The notes under the pieces were generated by a model. The model was not told the origin of the DNA. It did not search any database and saw only the letters and a list, made by a program, of their open reading frames with translations. This document shows positions 26,355 to 34,062 of a stretch of DNA of 64,000 bases, piece by piece. This DNA is from Streptomyces sp. NBC_01750 (GTDB taxonomy: Bacteria > Actinomycetota > Actinomycetes > Streptomycetales > Streptomycetaceae), in NCBI RefSeq assembly GCF_035918095.1, contig NZ_CP109137.1, forward strand, positions 5,024,001 through 5,088,000. Reading direction: 5' to 3'. Numbering within the stretch: position 1 is the first letter of the stretch; the number at the start of each line of letters is the position of its first letter. Made by a program: the position numbers and the translations under genes.

Positions 26355-26545
26355 CAGACCTTCACCCCGCGGGCACGGACCCGGGCCACGGCCGCTTCGA
26401 TGCCGATGGTGTCGACGGTCTTGATCGCGCGGGCGCTCAGCGTCAGCCGGACACGGCGGCCCTCGCTCGGCAGCCAGTAGCGCTTGCGCCGGATGTTGGG
26501 GTCGAAGCGACGGGACGTGCGCCGGTGCGAGTGGGAGATGTTGTT
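26354..26545 (-). pseudogene. rpmB: 50S ribosomal protein L28 paralogue lacking its N-terminus
   Basis: From 26545 leftwards the frame reads [18 protein letters not shown], then [20 protein letters not shown] and ends VRARGVKV at 26354. That is L28 without about its first 15 residues and without a start codon or ribosome binding site. The missing part carries the CxxC half that separates zinc-binding from zinc-free forms. Right at 26545/26547 the sequence switches to the tail of a gene on the opposite strand. The break is therefore a deletion junction. Confidence 0.9.
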
Positions 26546-26546
26546 C

Positions 26547-26642
26547 CTCGAATCCTGTCTGTTGACCGATGCCGAGTACGCCGCGGGCCGCGAGGCCTGG
26601 AAGCGGCTGCCGCCCGCCTTCGATTCCCTCCTGGAGGTCTGA
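26547..26642 (+). pseudogene. C-terminal tail of a COG0523 (CobW-like) GTPase
   Basis: Thirty-one codons ([20 protein letters not shown], then [11 protein letters not shown]) end in TGA at 26640-26642. I recognise the tail of the COG0523 metallochaperone GTPase that normally precedes rpsR in the zinc-starvation cluster. The stop overlaps the rpsR start (TGATG), which preserves the original operon joint. The rest of the GTPase gene is gone, fused directly to the headless rpmB. Confidence 0.75.
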
Positions 26643-26884
26643 TGTCCCCGCGCCGCACCGACCCGCGCAAGCCTGTCAAGTCCCGCCCCAATCCGCTGGA
26701 CAGGGCGGGGATCATCTACATCGACTACAAGGACACCGATCTGCTCAGGAGGTTCATCTCGGACCGCGGCAAGATCCGCAGCCGCCGGGTGACGCGGGTG
26801 AGCGCCCAGCAGCAGCGCCGGCTGGCGCTGGCGATCAAGAACGCGCGGGAGATGGCGCTGCTGCCGTACGCCTCCGCCCGCTGA
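26642..26884 (+). CDS. rpsR: 30S ribosomal protein S18, paralogue
   Basis: This 80-residue S18 ([20 protein letters not shown], then [20 protein letters not shown]) is the second S18 form found beside zinc-regulated ribosomal protein genes in Streptomyces. It has a strong ribosome binding site, GGAGG, inside the GTPase tail and a TGATG overlap with that frame. Its former promoter lay upstream of the GTPase gene and is deleted, so expression would need a new promoter or read-through. Confidence 0.92.
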   Translation: MSPRRTDPRKPVKSRPNPLDRAGIIYIDYKDTDLLRRFISDRGKIRSRRVTRVSAQQQRRLALAIKNAREMALLPYASAR

Positions 26885-27070
26885 CGCGCCAGGCAGGCGG
26901 GCCCGCGCTCCGGGTCCGCCGGGCCGGTGTCACGGGTGTCCGGACCGCCGCCGACCGGACGGTCACCCGGACATGGGATCCGGAAAGGCGCGGCACGCGT
27001 CTCTTCCTTGTGTGGGAGGCGCTTCCTTGTGGAGGAGACGCCCGAGAAGCTGTAACCGAGGGACCACCCC

Positions 27071-27096
27071 GCGTGCACGTGCATCTGCTCATGCAT
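27071..27096 (+). promoter_or_regulatory. 26-bp motif upstream of the DUF397 gene (copy 1)
   Basis: The motif begins GCGTGCACGTGCATCTGC and ends TGCAT. It matches 24 of 26 positions with the reverse complement of 28123-28148. Its core GTGCAC/GTGCAT is palindromic. It ends 68 bases before the GTG at 27164. Confidence 0.65.
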
Positions 27097-27163
27097 TGGC
27101 ATATGAACAGAGCTATGATCCGGGACAGTTGACCTAATGCACCTTGTCCCCCGGGAGCGACTC

Positions 27164-27406
27164 GTGCACCACGCGTACAACGGCATCGCGGCCACGGAGC
27201 TCCACGGGGTCGTCTGGCAGAAGAGCAGACACAGCAACTCCCAGGGCTCGTGCGTGGAGTTCGCCAAGCTGCCGGGCGGGGACGTGGCGATGCGCAACTC
27301 ACGGCACCCGGACGGCCCCGCACTCGTATATACGCCTGCGGAGATCGAAGCGTTGCTTCTGGGCGTCAAGGACGGGGAATTCGATCACCTGATCGTGGGG
27401 AGGTAG
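27164..27406 (+). CDS. DUF397 domain-containing protein
   Basis: This small protein of about 80 residues has the DUF397 signature WQKSRHSNSQGSCVEFAKLP followed by VAMRNSRHPDGPALVYTPAE. I start at the GTG at 27164, with GGGAGCGACTC upstream. The ATG at 27137 is also possible. DUF397 proteins pair with XRE/DUF5753 regulators and GHKL ATPases in loci of the whiJ/abaA type and are thought to act as partners or antagonists of the DNA-binding protein. Both other members lie next door at 27525 and 28343. Confidence 0.9.
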   Translation: MHHAYNGIAATELHGVVWQKSRHSNSQGSCVEFAKLPGGDVAMRNSRHPDGPALVYTPAEIEALLLGVKDGEFDHLIVGR

Positions 27407-27491
27407 CCCGCACGGAAGCGGACCCTGCTCAACCCCGAGGCGCTGCTCAACCCCGAGGTCCTGCTCGGCACAGGAGGCCTGGCCTGCCCGG

Positions 27492-27517
27492 CCCAGGGGC
27501 CCGACCCGGCCCCTGGG
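27492..27517. terminator. bidirectional hairpin terminator
   Basis: A 10-bp stem (CCCAGGGGCC) with a six-base loop lies between the convergent DUF397 and ATP-binding genes, eight bases from the stop of the latter. Confidence 0.65.
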
Positions 27518-27524
27518 GGTACGG

Positions 27525-28031
27525 CTAGCCCAGCAGGAACAGTGCCCAGACGACCTTTCCGTGCAGCGACCCGGCGAGCGGGTGCCAGCCCCAGCTGTCG
27601 CTGAAGGAGTCCACCAGGAACAGACCACGGCCCGACTCGGCCGCACCACTGGGGTCGGGAAAAGGGATGTCGCCGCTCTCGCCGGCCCCGGGACTGACCT
27701 GGCTGGGGTCGCGCACCGCGCACACCAGACGGCTCGTCCAGCGCATCAAGTGGAGCCGTACGGGCGGCTCCTGAACCTCCCGCGGAGGATCCTTGGGCAG
27801 CGCGTGCCGCAGGGCGTTGGTGACGAGTTCGGAGACGACCAGCGCGACATCGTCGAATCTGTCGCTCAGATCCCACTGGCCGAGCGTTGCCTTGGTGAAC
27901 TGCCGTGCTCCGCGCACCGCTTCATAGCGGGCGGGCAGTGCGCACGAGGCCGAGCTGGAAACCGCTGCGGGATCGATGGGGGGAAGCCCCTGCCGTAACG
28001 GCTCGAGCATGGTCGATCCATTCATCCCCAT
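27525..28031 (-). CDS. GHKL ATP-binding protein of a whiJ-like locus
   Basis: This 168-residue protein starts MGMNGSTMLEPLRQG, with GGGAG upstream of the ATG at 28031. It carries a stand-alone GHKL ATPase domain with N box ALVVSELVTNALRH, a DPS-type D box and GRGLFLVDSFSDSWG as the nucleotide lid. Such ATPases resemble anti-sigma factors. In this setting they are part of a three-gene regulatory set with DUF397 and XRE proteins that influence differentiation or antibiotic production. It is divergent from the XRE gene at 28343 and convergent with the DUF397 gene. Confidence 0.88.
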   Translation of the reverse strand: MGMNGSTMLEPLRQGLPPIDPAAVSSSASCALPARYEAVRGARQFTKATLGQWDLSDRFDDVALVVSELVTNALRHALPKDPPREVQEPPVRLHLMRWTSRLVCAVRDPSQVSPGAGESGDIPFPDPSGAAESGRGLFLVDSFSDSWGWHPLAGSLHGKVVWALFLLG

Positions 28032-28122
28032 GCGAGGCACTCCCGGGAATCGCGGCTGTGACGCTACAACACGAACGAGCACGCAGGTGCGCGAGGACCA
28101 TGGTTCCGAATGCGTAGGGCAG

Positions 28123-28148
28123 ATGCAAGGGCAGATGCACGTGCACGC
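28123..28148 (-). promoter_or_regulatory. 26-bp motif upstream of the ATP-binding gene (copy 2)
   Basis: On the minus strand this reads GCGTGCACGTGCATCTGC followed by CCTTGCAT. It differs from copy 1 at two positions. It ends 92 bases before the ATG at 28031, an arrangement like that of copy 1. The intergenic region of 311 bases also serves the divergent XRE gene at 28343. Confidence 0.65.
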
Positions 28149-28342
28149 GCCGGACCTGTCCGGCCCCGTGCCGGTTCTTGCTCATTTCTTCCGCCAATCT
28201 CTTTCGCCCCCTTCCCGAAGCCTTCTCATTTCCGTAATCGAATGAGTACGGGCTGAAGCGTTTTGGTGGCAGAATCCCGGGTCTCGGGGTTCGGGGGTGC
28301 TCCGCCAGGCATACCTATGAGGCGATGGGGAGGGTTGGAGTC

Positions 28343-29206
28343 GTGACCGCAGGCGAGTCGAGCGGTTCCGTGGTACGGCGCATCCTGTTGGGCTCACAGT
28401 TGAGGCGGCTGCGCGAATCGCGTGGCATCACCCGTGAGGCGGCCGGGTACTCCATCCGCGCGTCCGAATCCAAGATCAGCCGCATGGAGTTGGGACGGGT
28501 GAGCTTCAAGGCGAGGGACGTCGAGGATCTGCTGACGCTCTATGGAGTCGCCGACGAAGCGGAACGCGGATCCCTGCTCGGCCTCGCGAAGGAGGCCAAT
28601 GTCGCCGGGTGGTGGCACAGCTACGGCGATGTGCTGCCCGGCTGGTTTCAGACATATGTGGGGCTGGAAGGTGCCGCCTCACTCATCCGCATCTATGAAG
28701 TGCAGTTCGTGCACGGCCTGTTGCAGACCGAGGCATACGCCCATGCCGTGGTCACCCGCGGCATCCCGGACGCTCCCCGGGCCGAGATCGACCGCCGGGT
28801 CGCGCTCCGCCTCGAGCGCCAGAAGGCCCTCGTCTCCGAGCGCGCGCCACGCTTCCACGCCGTGCTCGACGAGGCCGCGCTGCGCCGTCCGTACGGGGAC
28901 CGGGCCGTGATGCAGGGCCAGTTGAGGCATCTCATCGAGATCTCCGAGCAGCCGAACATCACACTGCAGGTGATGCCCTTCAGCTTCGGCGGGCACGCCG
29001 GCGAGAGCGGCGCCTTCACCATGCTGCGCTTCCCCGAGTCGGACCTCTCCGATCTCGTCTATCTGGAGCAGCTCACCAGCGCCCTGTACCTCGACAAGCG
29101 CGAGGAGGTCGCTCAGTACGAACGGGTCATGCGGCGGCTCCAGGAGGACAGCCCGGATCCGGCCGAGAGCCGGGATCTTCTCCGCGGTCTTCTTCAACTC
29201 ATCTGA
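28343..29206 (+). CDS. XRE-family regulator with DUF5753 domain (whiJ-like)
   Basis: This 287-residue protein has an N-terminal helix-turn-helix at about residues 14-70 (GSQLRRLRESRGITREAAGY, then RASESKISRMELGR). A DUF5753 ligand- or partner-binding domain covers about 95-275, with LLQTEAYAHAV and LQVMPFSFGGHAGESGAF. The GTG at 28343 follows TTGGAG. It is the DNA-binding member of the triad with 27164 and 27525, and its likely targets are the paired 26-bp motifs upstream of those genes. Members of this family include WhiJ and the AbaA-locus regulator in S. coelicolor. Confidence 0.92.
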   Translation: MTAGESSGSVVRRILLGSQLRRLRESRGITREAAGYSIRASESKISRMELGRVSFKARDVEDLLTLYGVADEAERGSLLGLAKEANVAGWWHSYGDVLPGWFQTYVGLEGAASLIRIYEVQFVHGLLQTEAYAHAVVTRGIPDAPRAEIDRRVALRLERQKALVSERAPRFHAVLDEAALRRPYGDRAVMQGQLRHLIEISEQPNITLQVMPFSFGGHAGESGAFTMLRFPESDLSDLVYLEQLTSALYLDKREEVAQYERVMRRLQEDSPDPAESRDLLRGLLQLI

Positions 29207-29275
29207 AACGCAAGTACGATGACGCGACATCAGGCATCTGCCTCTGCAGCCTTCCGAGGTTAGGAATCGGATCAC

Positions 29276-30733
29276 ATGTCCTTGTTCACCGAGCTGGCCC
29301 ACCAGTACATCGATGGCGAGTGGAGGCCGGGAAGCGGCTCCTGGGACATCATCGATTTCAACCCGTACGACGGCGAGAAGCTGGCCTCGATCCCGGTCGC
29401 CACCGCTGTGGAGGTGGACCAGGCCTACCGCGCCGCCGAGCGCGCGCAGGAGGGCTGGGCCGCGACCAATCCGTATACCCGCCGGCTGGTCTTCGAGCGG
29501 GCTCTGCGGGTCATAGAGGACCGCGAGCAGGAGATCACCGAGACGATCATCGCGGAGCTCGGCGGCACCCATCTGAAGGCGGCCTTCGAGCTGCACCTCG
29601 CCAAGGAGTTCCTGCGCGAGGCGGTGCAGCTGGCACTGCGGCCCGAGGGCCGGATCCTTCCTTCGCCGACCGACGGCAAGGAGAACCGCGTCTACCGCCT
29701 GCCGGTCGGCGTCGTGGGCGTCATCAGCCCCTTCAACTTCCCCTTCCTGCTGTCGATCAAGTCGGTCGCGCCGGCGCTGGCGCTCGGCAACGCCGTGGTG
29801 CTCAAGCCGCACCAGAACACTCCGATCTGCGGCGGATCCCTGGTGGCCAAGGTGTTCGAGGAGGCGGGTCTGTCGGCCGGTCTGCTGAATGTCGTCATCA
29901 CCGACATAGCGGAGATAGGCGACGCGCTGATCGCGCACCCGGTGCCGAAGGCGATCTCCTTCACCGGCTCCGACAAGGTGGGACAGCATGTCGCCACTGT
30001 CTGCGCGGCGAACTTCAAGCGGGCCATCCTCGAACTGGGCGGCAACAGCGCGCTGATCGTGCTCGACGACGCCGATGTCGACTACGCGGTGGACGCGGCG
30101 GTCTTCAGCCGCTTCGTGCACCAGGGCCAGGTCTGCATGGCGGCCAACCGCATCCTGGTGGACCGGAAGGTGGAGAAGGAGTTCACCGAGAAGTTCGTCG
30201 CCAAGGTCAGGACCCTGAAGGTCGGCGACCCGTCGGACCCGCAGACCCATATCGGCCCGCTCATCAACTCCACGCAGGCCGACGCGGTGACATCGCTGGT
30301 CGAGCAGACGGTGGAGGGCGGCGCGACCGCCCTGCTGCGCGGGAGCGCCGAGGGCAATCTGGTGGGTCCTTCGGTGCTGACCGGCCTGGCGGACGACTCG
30401 CCGATCCTGTCGCAGGAGATCTTCGGCCCGGTGGCGCTCGTCGTGCCGTTCGACGGGGAGGACGAGGCGGTCAGGATCGCCAACGACACTCCGTACGGCT
30501 TGAGCGGGGCCGTGCACACCGGTGACATCGAGCGCGGTGTGCGGATCGCGCACCGGATCAACACCGGCATGATCCACATCAATGACAGCACGGTCCACGA
30601 CGAGCCGATCGTCCCCTTCGGCGGCGAGAAGCACTCCGGCAGCGGGCGCCTGAACGGTGAGTCGATGATCGAGGCCTTCACGACTCAGAAGTGGATCTCG
30701 GTGCAGCACGGCCGTTCGCAGTTCCCGTTCTGA
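29276..30733 (+). CDS. aldehyde dehydrogenase family protein (benzaldehyde dehydrogenase-like)
   Basis: This 485-residue NAD(P)-dependent enzyme has the cofactor motif FTGSDKVGQHV, the catalytic Glu in LELGGNSALIVL and the catalytic Cys in HQGQVCMAANRI. The closing EIFGPVALVVPF is also visible. The overall pattern resembles the benzaldehyde/vanillin dehydrogenase branch. It oxidises an aldehyde to its acid, but the substrate is not deducible. It appears single. Its last 18 bases are duplicated just after the stop (30713-30731 and 30738-30755). Confidence 0.92.
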   Translation: MSLFTELAHQYIDGEWRPGSGSWDIIDFNPYDGEKLASIPVATAVEVDQAYRAAERAQEGWAATNPYTRRLVFERALRVIEDREQEITETIIAELGGTHLKAAFELHLAKEFLREAVQLALRPEGRILPSPTDGKENRVYRLPVGVVGVISPFNFPFLLSIKSVAPALALGNAVVLKPHQNTPICGGSLVAKVFEEAGLSAGLLNVVITDIAEIGDALIAHPVPKAISFTGSDKVGQHVATVCAANFKRAILELGGNSALIVLDDADVDYAVDAAVFSRFVHQGQVCMAANRILVDRKVEKEFTEKFVAKVRTLKVGDPSDPQTHIGPLINSTQADAVTSLVEQTVEGGATALLRGSAEGNLVGPSVLTGLADDSPILSQEIFGPVALVVPFDGEDEAVRIANDTPYGLSGAVHTGDIERGVRIAHRINTGMIHINDSTVHDEPIVPFGGEKHSGSGRLNGESMIEAFTTQKWISVQHGRSQFPF

Positions 30734-30780
30734 CCTCGTTCGCAGTTCCCGTTCCGGCCTTCTGGAAACTCTGCACCCAC

Positions 30781-30815
30781 GGACCCTTGCGGACAGAAAC
30801 TGACCGCAAGGGTCC
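30781..30815 (+). terminator. hairpin between aldehyde dehydrogenase and DinB genes
   Basis: A perfect 12-bp stem (GGACCCTTGCGG) with an 11-base loop lies 47 bases after the stop at 30733. Because it is also 68 bases before the DinB start it could overlap that gene's promoter region and act as an operator instead. Confidence 0.55.
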
Positions 30816-30882
30816 GTAGCGTGAGAGGTGTCAGAAGGAGGGCGGACAGCCTCTCCGTGAAGCACCCGGAAGGGCGGACATC

Positions 30883-31431
30883 ATGGTCACTCACGTTCCC
30901 GCGGAGGCCCAGGGCGACGAGCGCGGCGCGCTCCTCTCCTTCGTCGAGGCGCAGCGCGGCGCGCTCCGCCGCTCCGTACTCGGACTGACCGAAGGGCAGG
31001 CCGCGAGCCGCCCGAGCGCCAGCGAGCTCTCCCTCTCCGGACTGCTCAAGCATGTCGCGGAGACGGAGCTCGGCTGGCTGCGGCTGGCGCAGCAGAAGCC
31101 GAACGAGAAGCAGCGCACCGAGGAGACCTGGACCGACAGCTTCCGTCTCGCCGGGGACGAGACGATCCCCGGCGTGCTGGCCTTCTGGGACGAAGTGGCC
31201 AAGGAGACCGCCGAGTTCATTCACTCCGTGCCCAGCCTGAACGACACCTTCCCGCTGCCCCCGCAGCCCTGGTACCCCAAGGACGGTGCGGTGTCGATGC
31301 GCTGGCTGCTGCTGCACCTGGTGGAGGAGATCGGCCGGCACGCGGGCCACGCGGACATCGTCCGCGAGTCGCTGGACGGCAAGACCGCCTTCGAGCTGGT
31401 GGCCCTGGAGAGCGGCCAGAGCTGGGGCTAG
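30883..31431 (+). CDS. DinB-family protein (DUF664 type)
   Basis: This 182-residue protein is a four-helix-bundle DinB/DUF664 domain. The three putative metal-binding His sit in LLKHVAETELGW, LLLHLVEEIGRHAGHAD and the last helix. Family members are thought to be metal-dependent thiol S-transferases or detoxification enzymes. In actinobacteria some use mycothiol or bacillithiol. The start at 30883 follows GGAAGGGCGGACATC. A hairpin follows 20 bases after the stop. Confidence 0.9.
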   Translation: MVTHVPAEAQGDERGALLSFVEAQRGALRRSVLGLTEGQAASRPSASELSLSGLLKHVAETELGWLRLAQQKPNEKQRTEETWTDSFRLAGDETIPGVLAFWDEVAKETAEFIHSVPSLNDTFPLPPQPWYPKDGAVSMRWLLLHLVEEIGRHAGHADIVRESLDGKTAFELVALESGQSWG

Positions 31432-31450
31432 GGGTTCCCGGCTTCCATCG

Positions 31451-31481
31451 CGGCGGCCCGTTGCACGCGGACGGGCCGCCG
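31451..31481. terminator. hairpin terminator after the DinB gene
   Basis: An 11-bp perfect stem (CGGCGGCCCGT) with a nine-base loop, 20 bases after the stop at 31431. Confidence 0.7.
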
Positions 31482-31499
31482 CGTCGTCGTCGTGGAGCC

Positions 31500-31738
31500 T
31501 GCCGGTGGTGCCGGTCCTCGCTGATCCGCTTCCCGACGCGGATGCGGTTGCCGCCGGGGTCGGTCATCAGGACCTGGCGAACCCCGTGGCCGGTGTCAGT
31601 GAGCGTCCCGATCCGCGGCAGACCGCGCGTCGGGATCCTTCCGTACGCTGCCTTCAGGCCGGTCAGGAAGGACTCGTACAGCGCGTCCACCACGTCCGTG
31701 AAAAACGTCTTCCCGGCCGCGCCAGGTACTCTAGTCAA
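31500..31738 (-). pseudogene. C-terminal fragment of a VOC (glyoxalase/bleomycin-resistance) protein
   Basis: The minus-strand frame reads DVVDALYESFLTGLKAAYGR, then LPRIGTLTDTGHGVRQVLMT and DPGGNRIRVGKRI. This is the second half of a VOC-fold protein of the bleomycin-resistance type. There is no start codon or N-terminal beta-alpha-beta motif. The 5' part appears cut off at the promoter of the PadR gene, and after HHRQAPRR the sequence loses similarity. No function remains. Confidence 0.65.
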
Positions 31739-31748
31739 AGTTGAATAG
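31731..31748 (+). promoter_or_regulatory. imperfect palindrome at the PadR gene start
   Basis: CTAGTCAAAGTTGAATAG is self-complementary at 14 of 18 positions and lies immediately upstream of the ribosome binding site of the PadR gene. PadR proteins commonly bind such TCAA/TTGA palindromes to repress their own gene and a divergent neighbour; the divergent VOC gene is broken here. Confidence 0.5.
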
Positions 31749-31760
31749 AAAGGTATGCGG

Positions 31761-32402
31761 ATGTCTGCGATCCGGCTGCTCGTCCTCGGGGCCGTACGCC
31801 AGCACGGGCGGGCGCACGGTTACCAGGTCCGCAACGACCTGGAGTACTGGGGCGCGCATGAGTGGTCCAACGCCAAGCCCGGCTCGATCTATCACGCGCT
31901 GAAGCAGATGGCGAAACAAGGACTCCTGCACGCTCATGAGATCGCTCCGTCCACGGCCGGCGGGCCGCCCCGTACCGAGTACGAGATCACCGGGAAGGGC
32001 ACCGAGGAGTACTTCGGGCTGCTGCGCGAGTCGCTGACGTCCTACGACCAGAAGACGGACGTGCTCTCGGCGGGGATCGGCTTCATCGTCGACCTGAAGC
32101 GTGAGGAGGCCGTGGCGCTGCTCAAGGAGCGGGTGCGCGGACTCCAGGAGTGGCGGTCTTCGGTGACGGACTACTACACGCCCGAGGGCGGGCCCGAGTC
32201 GATCGGGCACATCGGCGAGATCATGAACATGTGGGTCTCCTCGGCGGATTCGGGTGCGGAGTGGACGCAGGGCCTGATCCGGCGGATCGAGGGCGGGGCG
32301 TACACCTTCGCGGGGGAGGGTGAGCCGTTTGTGGGGGTGCTCCCCGAGGCCGGGGAGAACCCGTACGAGAGGGGCGAGCCACATGAGGAGGACCGGAGCT
32401 GA
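31761..32402 (+). CDS. PadR-family transcriptional regulator
   Basis: This protein of about 213 residues has the N-terminal PadR winged helix (IRLLVLGAVRQHGRAHGYQV, then KPGSIYHALKQMAKQGLLHA and a PRTEYEITGKG wing). The C-terminal helical region is of the Vir/AphA-like type. The ATG at 31761 is better spaced from AGAAAGG than the one at 31755. An imperfect palindrome overlaps the leader. The normal target next door, a VOC gene, is a remnant, so the regulator may be orphaned. Confidence 0.9.
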   Translation: MSAIRLLVLGAVRQHGRAHGYQVRNDLEYWGAHEWSNAKPGSIYHALKQMAKQGLLHAHEIAPSTAGGPPRTEYEITGKGTEEYFGLLRESLTSYDQKTDVLSAGIGFIVDLKREEAVALLKERVRGLQEWRSSVTDYYTPEGGPESIGHIGEIMNMWVSSADSGAEWTQGLIRRIEGGAYTFAGEGEPFVGVLPEAGENPYERGEPHEEDRS

Positions 32403-32470
32403 TGTGCCCGATCGTGGATCTGGGCGCGGCGCCCGGCCGGATCGGCCGCCGGCGCCGGAACGGGCGGCCC

Positions 32471-33889
32471 TCAGTGGTGGAAGGCTGTCGCCGCGGCCGT
32501 GTCCTTGCTCAAGGGGTGGGGCTGGCGGCGCAGTTCCGGCAGCAGCGCCCGCAGGTCTTCGAGCAGTAGCTCGCCGAGGTCCTCCGAGAAACCGTTGCGG
32601 CAGACCACACGCAGCACCGAGAGATCCTCGCGATTCGCCGGGAAGGTGTACGCGGGCACCGTCCAGCCCTGCTCGCGCAGGCGTCGCGAGACGTCGAAGA
32701 CGTCGAAGTTCTGCACGCCCGGTGCGGTGGTGAGGGCGAACACGGGCAACTGGTCGCCATGGGTGAGGAGTTGGAAATCACCCAGGGCGGCGATCTTGTC
32801 CGCGAGCCCGACGGCGACATCGCGGGTCGTCTGCTGGACGGCCCGGTACCCGTCCCGCCCCAGCCGCAGGAACGTGTAGTACTGCGCCACGACCTGCGCG
32901 CCGGGCCGGGAGAAGTTGAGGGCGAAGGTGGGCATGTCGCCGCCCAGATAGTTGACCCGGAAGACCAGCTCCTCGGGCAGCTCGGCGGACGAGCGCCACA
33001 GCGCCCAGCCGACGCCGGGATAGACCAGGCCGTATTTGTGCCCGGAGGTATTGATGGAGGAGACGCGCGGCAGCCGGAAGTCCCAGACAAGCTCCTCGTC
33101 GATGAAGGGCGCGACCATCGCGCCGGACGCGCCGTCGACATGGACGGGGATGTCCAGGCCGGTGCGCTCCTGGAGGGCGTCCAGGGCCGCGCAGACCTCG
33201 GCGACCGGTTCGTACGACCCGTCGAAGGTCGAGCCGAGCACGGTCACGACGCCGATGGTGTTCTCGTCGCAGAGATCGGCGGCGGCCTGCGGGTCGAGGT
33301 GGAAGCGGTCGCCCTCCATGGGCACGAGCCGCGGTTCGACCTCCCAGAAGGTGCAGAATTTGTCCCAGCAGACCTGGACGTTGATGCCCATGACGAGATT
33401 CGGCCGGGCGGTGGCGGGGTAGCGGTCGCTGTTGCGCAGCATCCAGCGGCGCTTGAGGGCCATCCCGGCGAGCATGCAGGCCTCGCTGGAGCCGGTGGTC
33501 GAGCAGCCGACCACGGCGCCGGGCTCCGGGGCGCGCCAGAGGTCGGCGAGCATGGCCACGCAGCGCCGCTCCAGTTCTGCCGTGCGGGGGTACTCGTCCT
33601 TGTCGATCATGTTCTTGTCCCTGCACTCCGCCATCAGCACCCCGGCCTGCTCCTCCATCCAGGTGGTGACGAAGGTGGCGAGGTTGAGCCGGGAGTTGCC
33701 GTCGAGCATCAGCTCGTCATGGACCAGCCGGTACGCGGTCGACGGCGGCATCGGACCGTCGGGAAGCCGGTGCTTGGGCGGGGCGGTGGTCATTCCGCTG
33801 ACCGGGTCGGCCTCCCCGATGAAGGGGTTGAGGGAGAGCCGGCGCTCCTGCTCGCCGGGGGAGTCACTTGCGCCCTTGTGGAGTGGCAT
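32471..33889 (-). CDS. glutamate decarboxylase
   Basis: This 472-residue PLP enzyme of decarboxylase group II contains HVDGASGAMVAPF (250-262) and the PLP lysine Lys285 in SINTSGHKYGLVYPG. STTGSSEA is at about 130-137. It converts glutamate to GABA with CO2 release, consuming a proton. Length and motifs match GadA/GadB. The start at 33889 (MPLHKGASDSPGEQ) is followed by SLNPFIGEADPV, as is typical for the family. A TipA-like regulator is divergent, with its own tip-type promoter between the genes. No GABA antiporter is adjacent. Confidence 0.93.
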   Translation of the reverse strand: MPLHKGASDSPGEQERRLSLNPFIGEADPVSGMTTAPPKHRLPDGPMPPSTAYRLVHDELMLDGNSRLNLATFVTTWMEEQAGVLMAECRDKNMIDKDEYPRTAELERRCVAMLADLWRAPEPGAVVGCSTTGSSEACMLAGMALKRRWMLRNSDRYPATARPNLVMGINVQVCWDKFCTFWEVEPRLVPMEGDRFHLDPQAAADLCDENTIGVVTVLGSTFDGSYEPVAEVCAALDALQERTGLDIPVHVDGASGAMVAPFIDEELVWDFRLPRVSSINTSGHKYGLVYPGVGWALWRSSAELPEELVFRVNYLGGDMPTFALNFSRPGAQVVAQYYTFLRLGRDGYRAVQQTTRDVAVGLADKIAALGDFQLLTHGDQLPVFALTTAPGVQNFDVFDVSRRLREQGWTVPAYTFPANREDLSVLRVVCRNGFSEDLGELLLEDLRALLPELRRQPHPLSKDTAAATAFHH

Positions 33890-33995
33890 CCGTCGCTCTG
33901 CCTTCCTCGGTCCGTATGAGTCCAAGCGCGACGATACGGATAAAACAGAACATCGGCTCGTCGGGCGGCGACGGGGCTGCGCCTCACCTTCGGGC

Positions 33996-34033
33996 TTGCA
34001 CCTCACGTGAGGTGAGGACTCAGGCTGAGGTGC
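33996..34033 (+). promoter_or_regulatory. tip-like promoter with MerR-type operator
   Basis: A -35 box TTGCAC (33996-34001) and -10 box CAGGCT (34021-34026) are 19 bases apart, the long spacing typical of MerR-activated promoters. The spacer contains the perfect palindrome CACCTCACGTGAGGTG (33999-34014). GCACCTCA/TGAGGTGC forms a wider dyad ending at 34033. This closely resembles the published thiostrepton-inducible tipA promoter. It should drive the regulator gene at 34063. Confidence 0.8.
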
Positions 34034-34062
34034 GTACCGGGAAACGAAGGGAGCGGAAAGCG

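Noticed and set aside
28679..30865. 728-codon minus-strand frame opposite the XRE and aldehyde dehydrogenase genes
   Set aside because: The + strand genes have clear domains and correct starts, while this frame has none and is rich in Arg/Leu/Gly from antisense codon bias.
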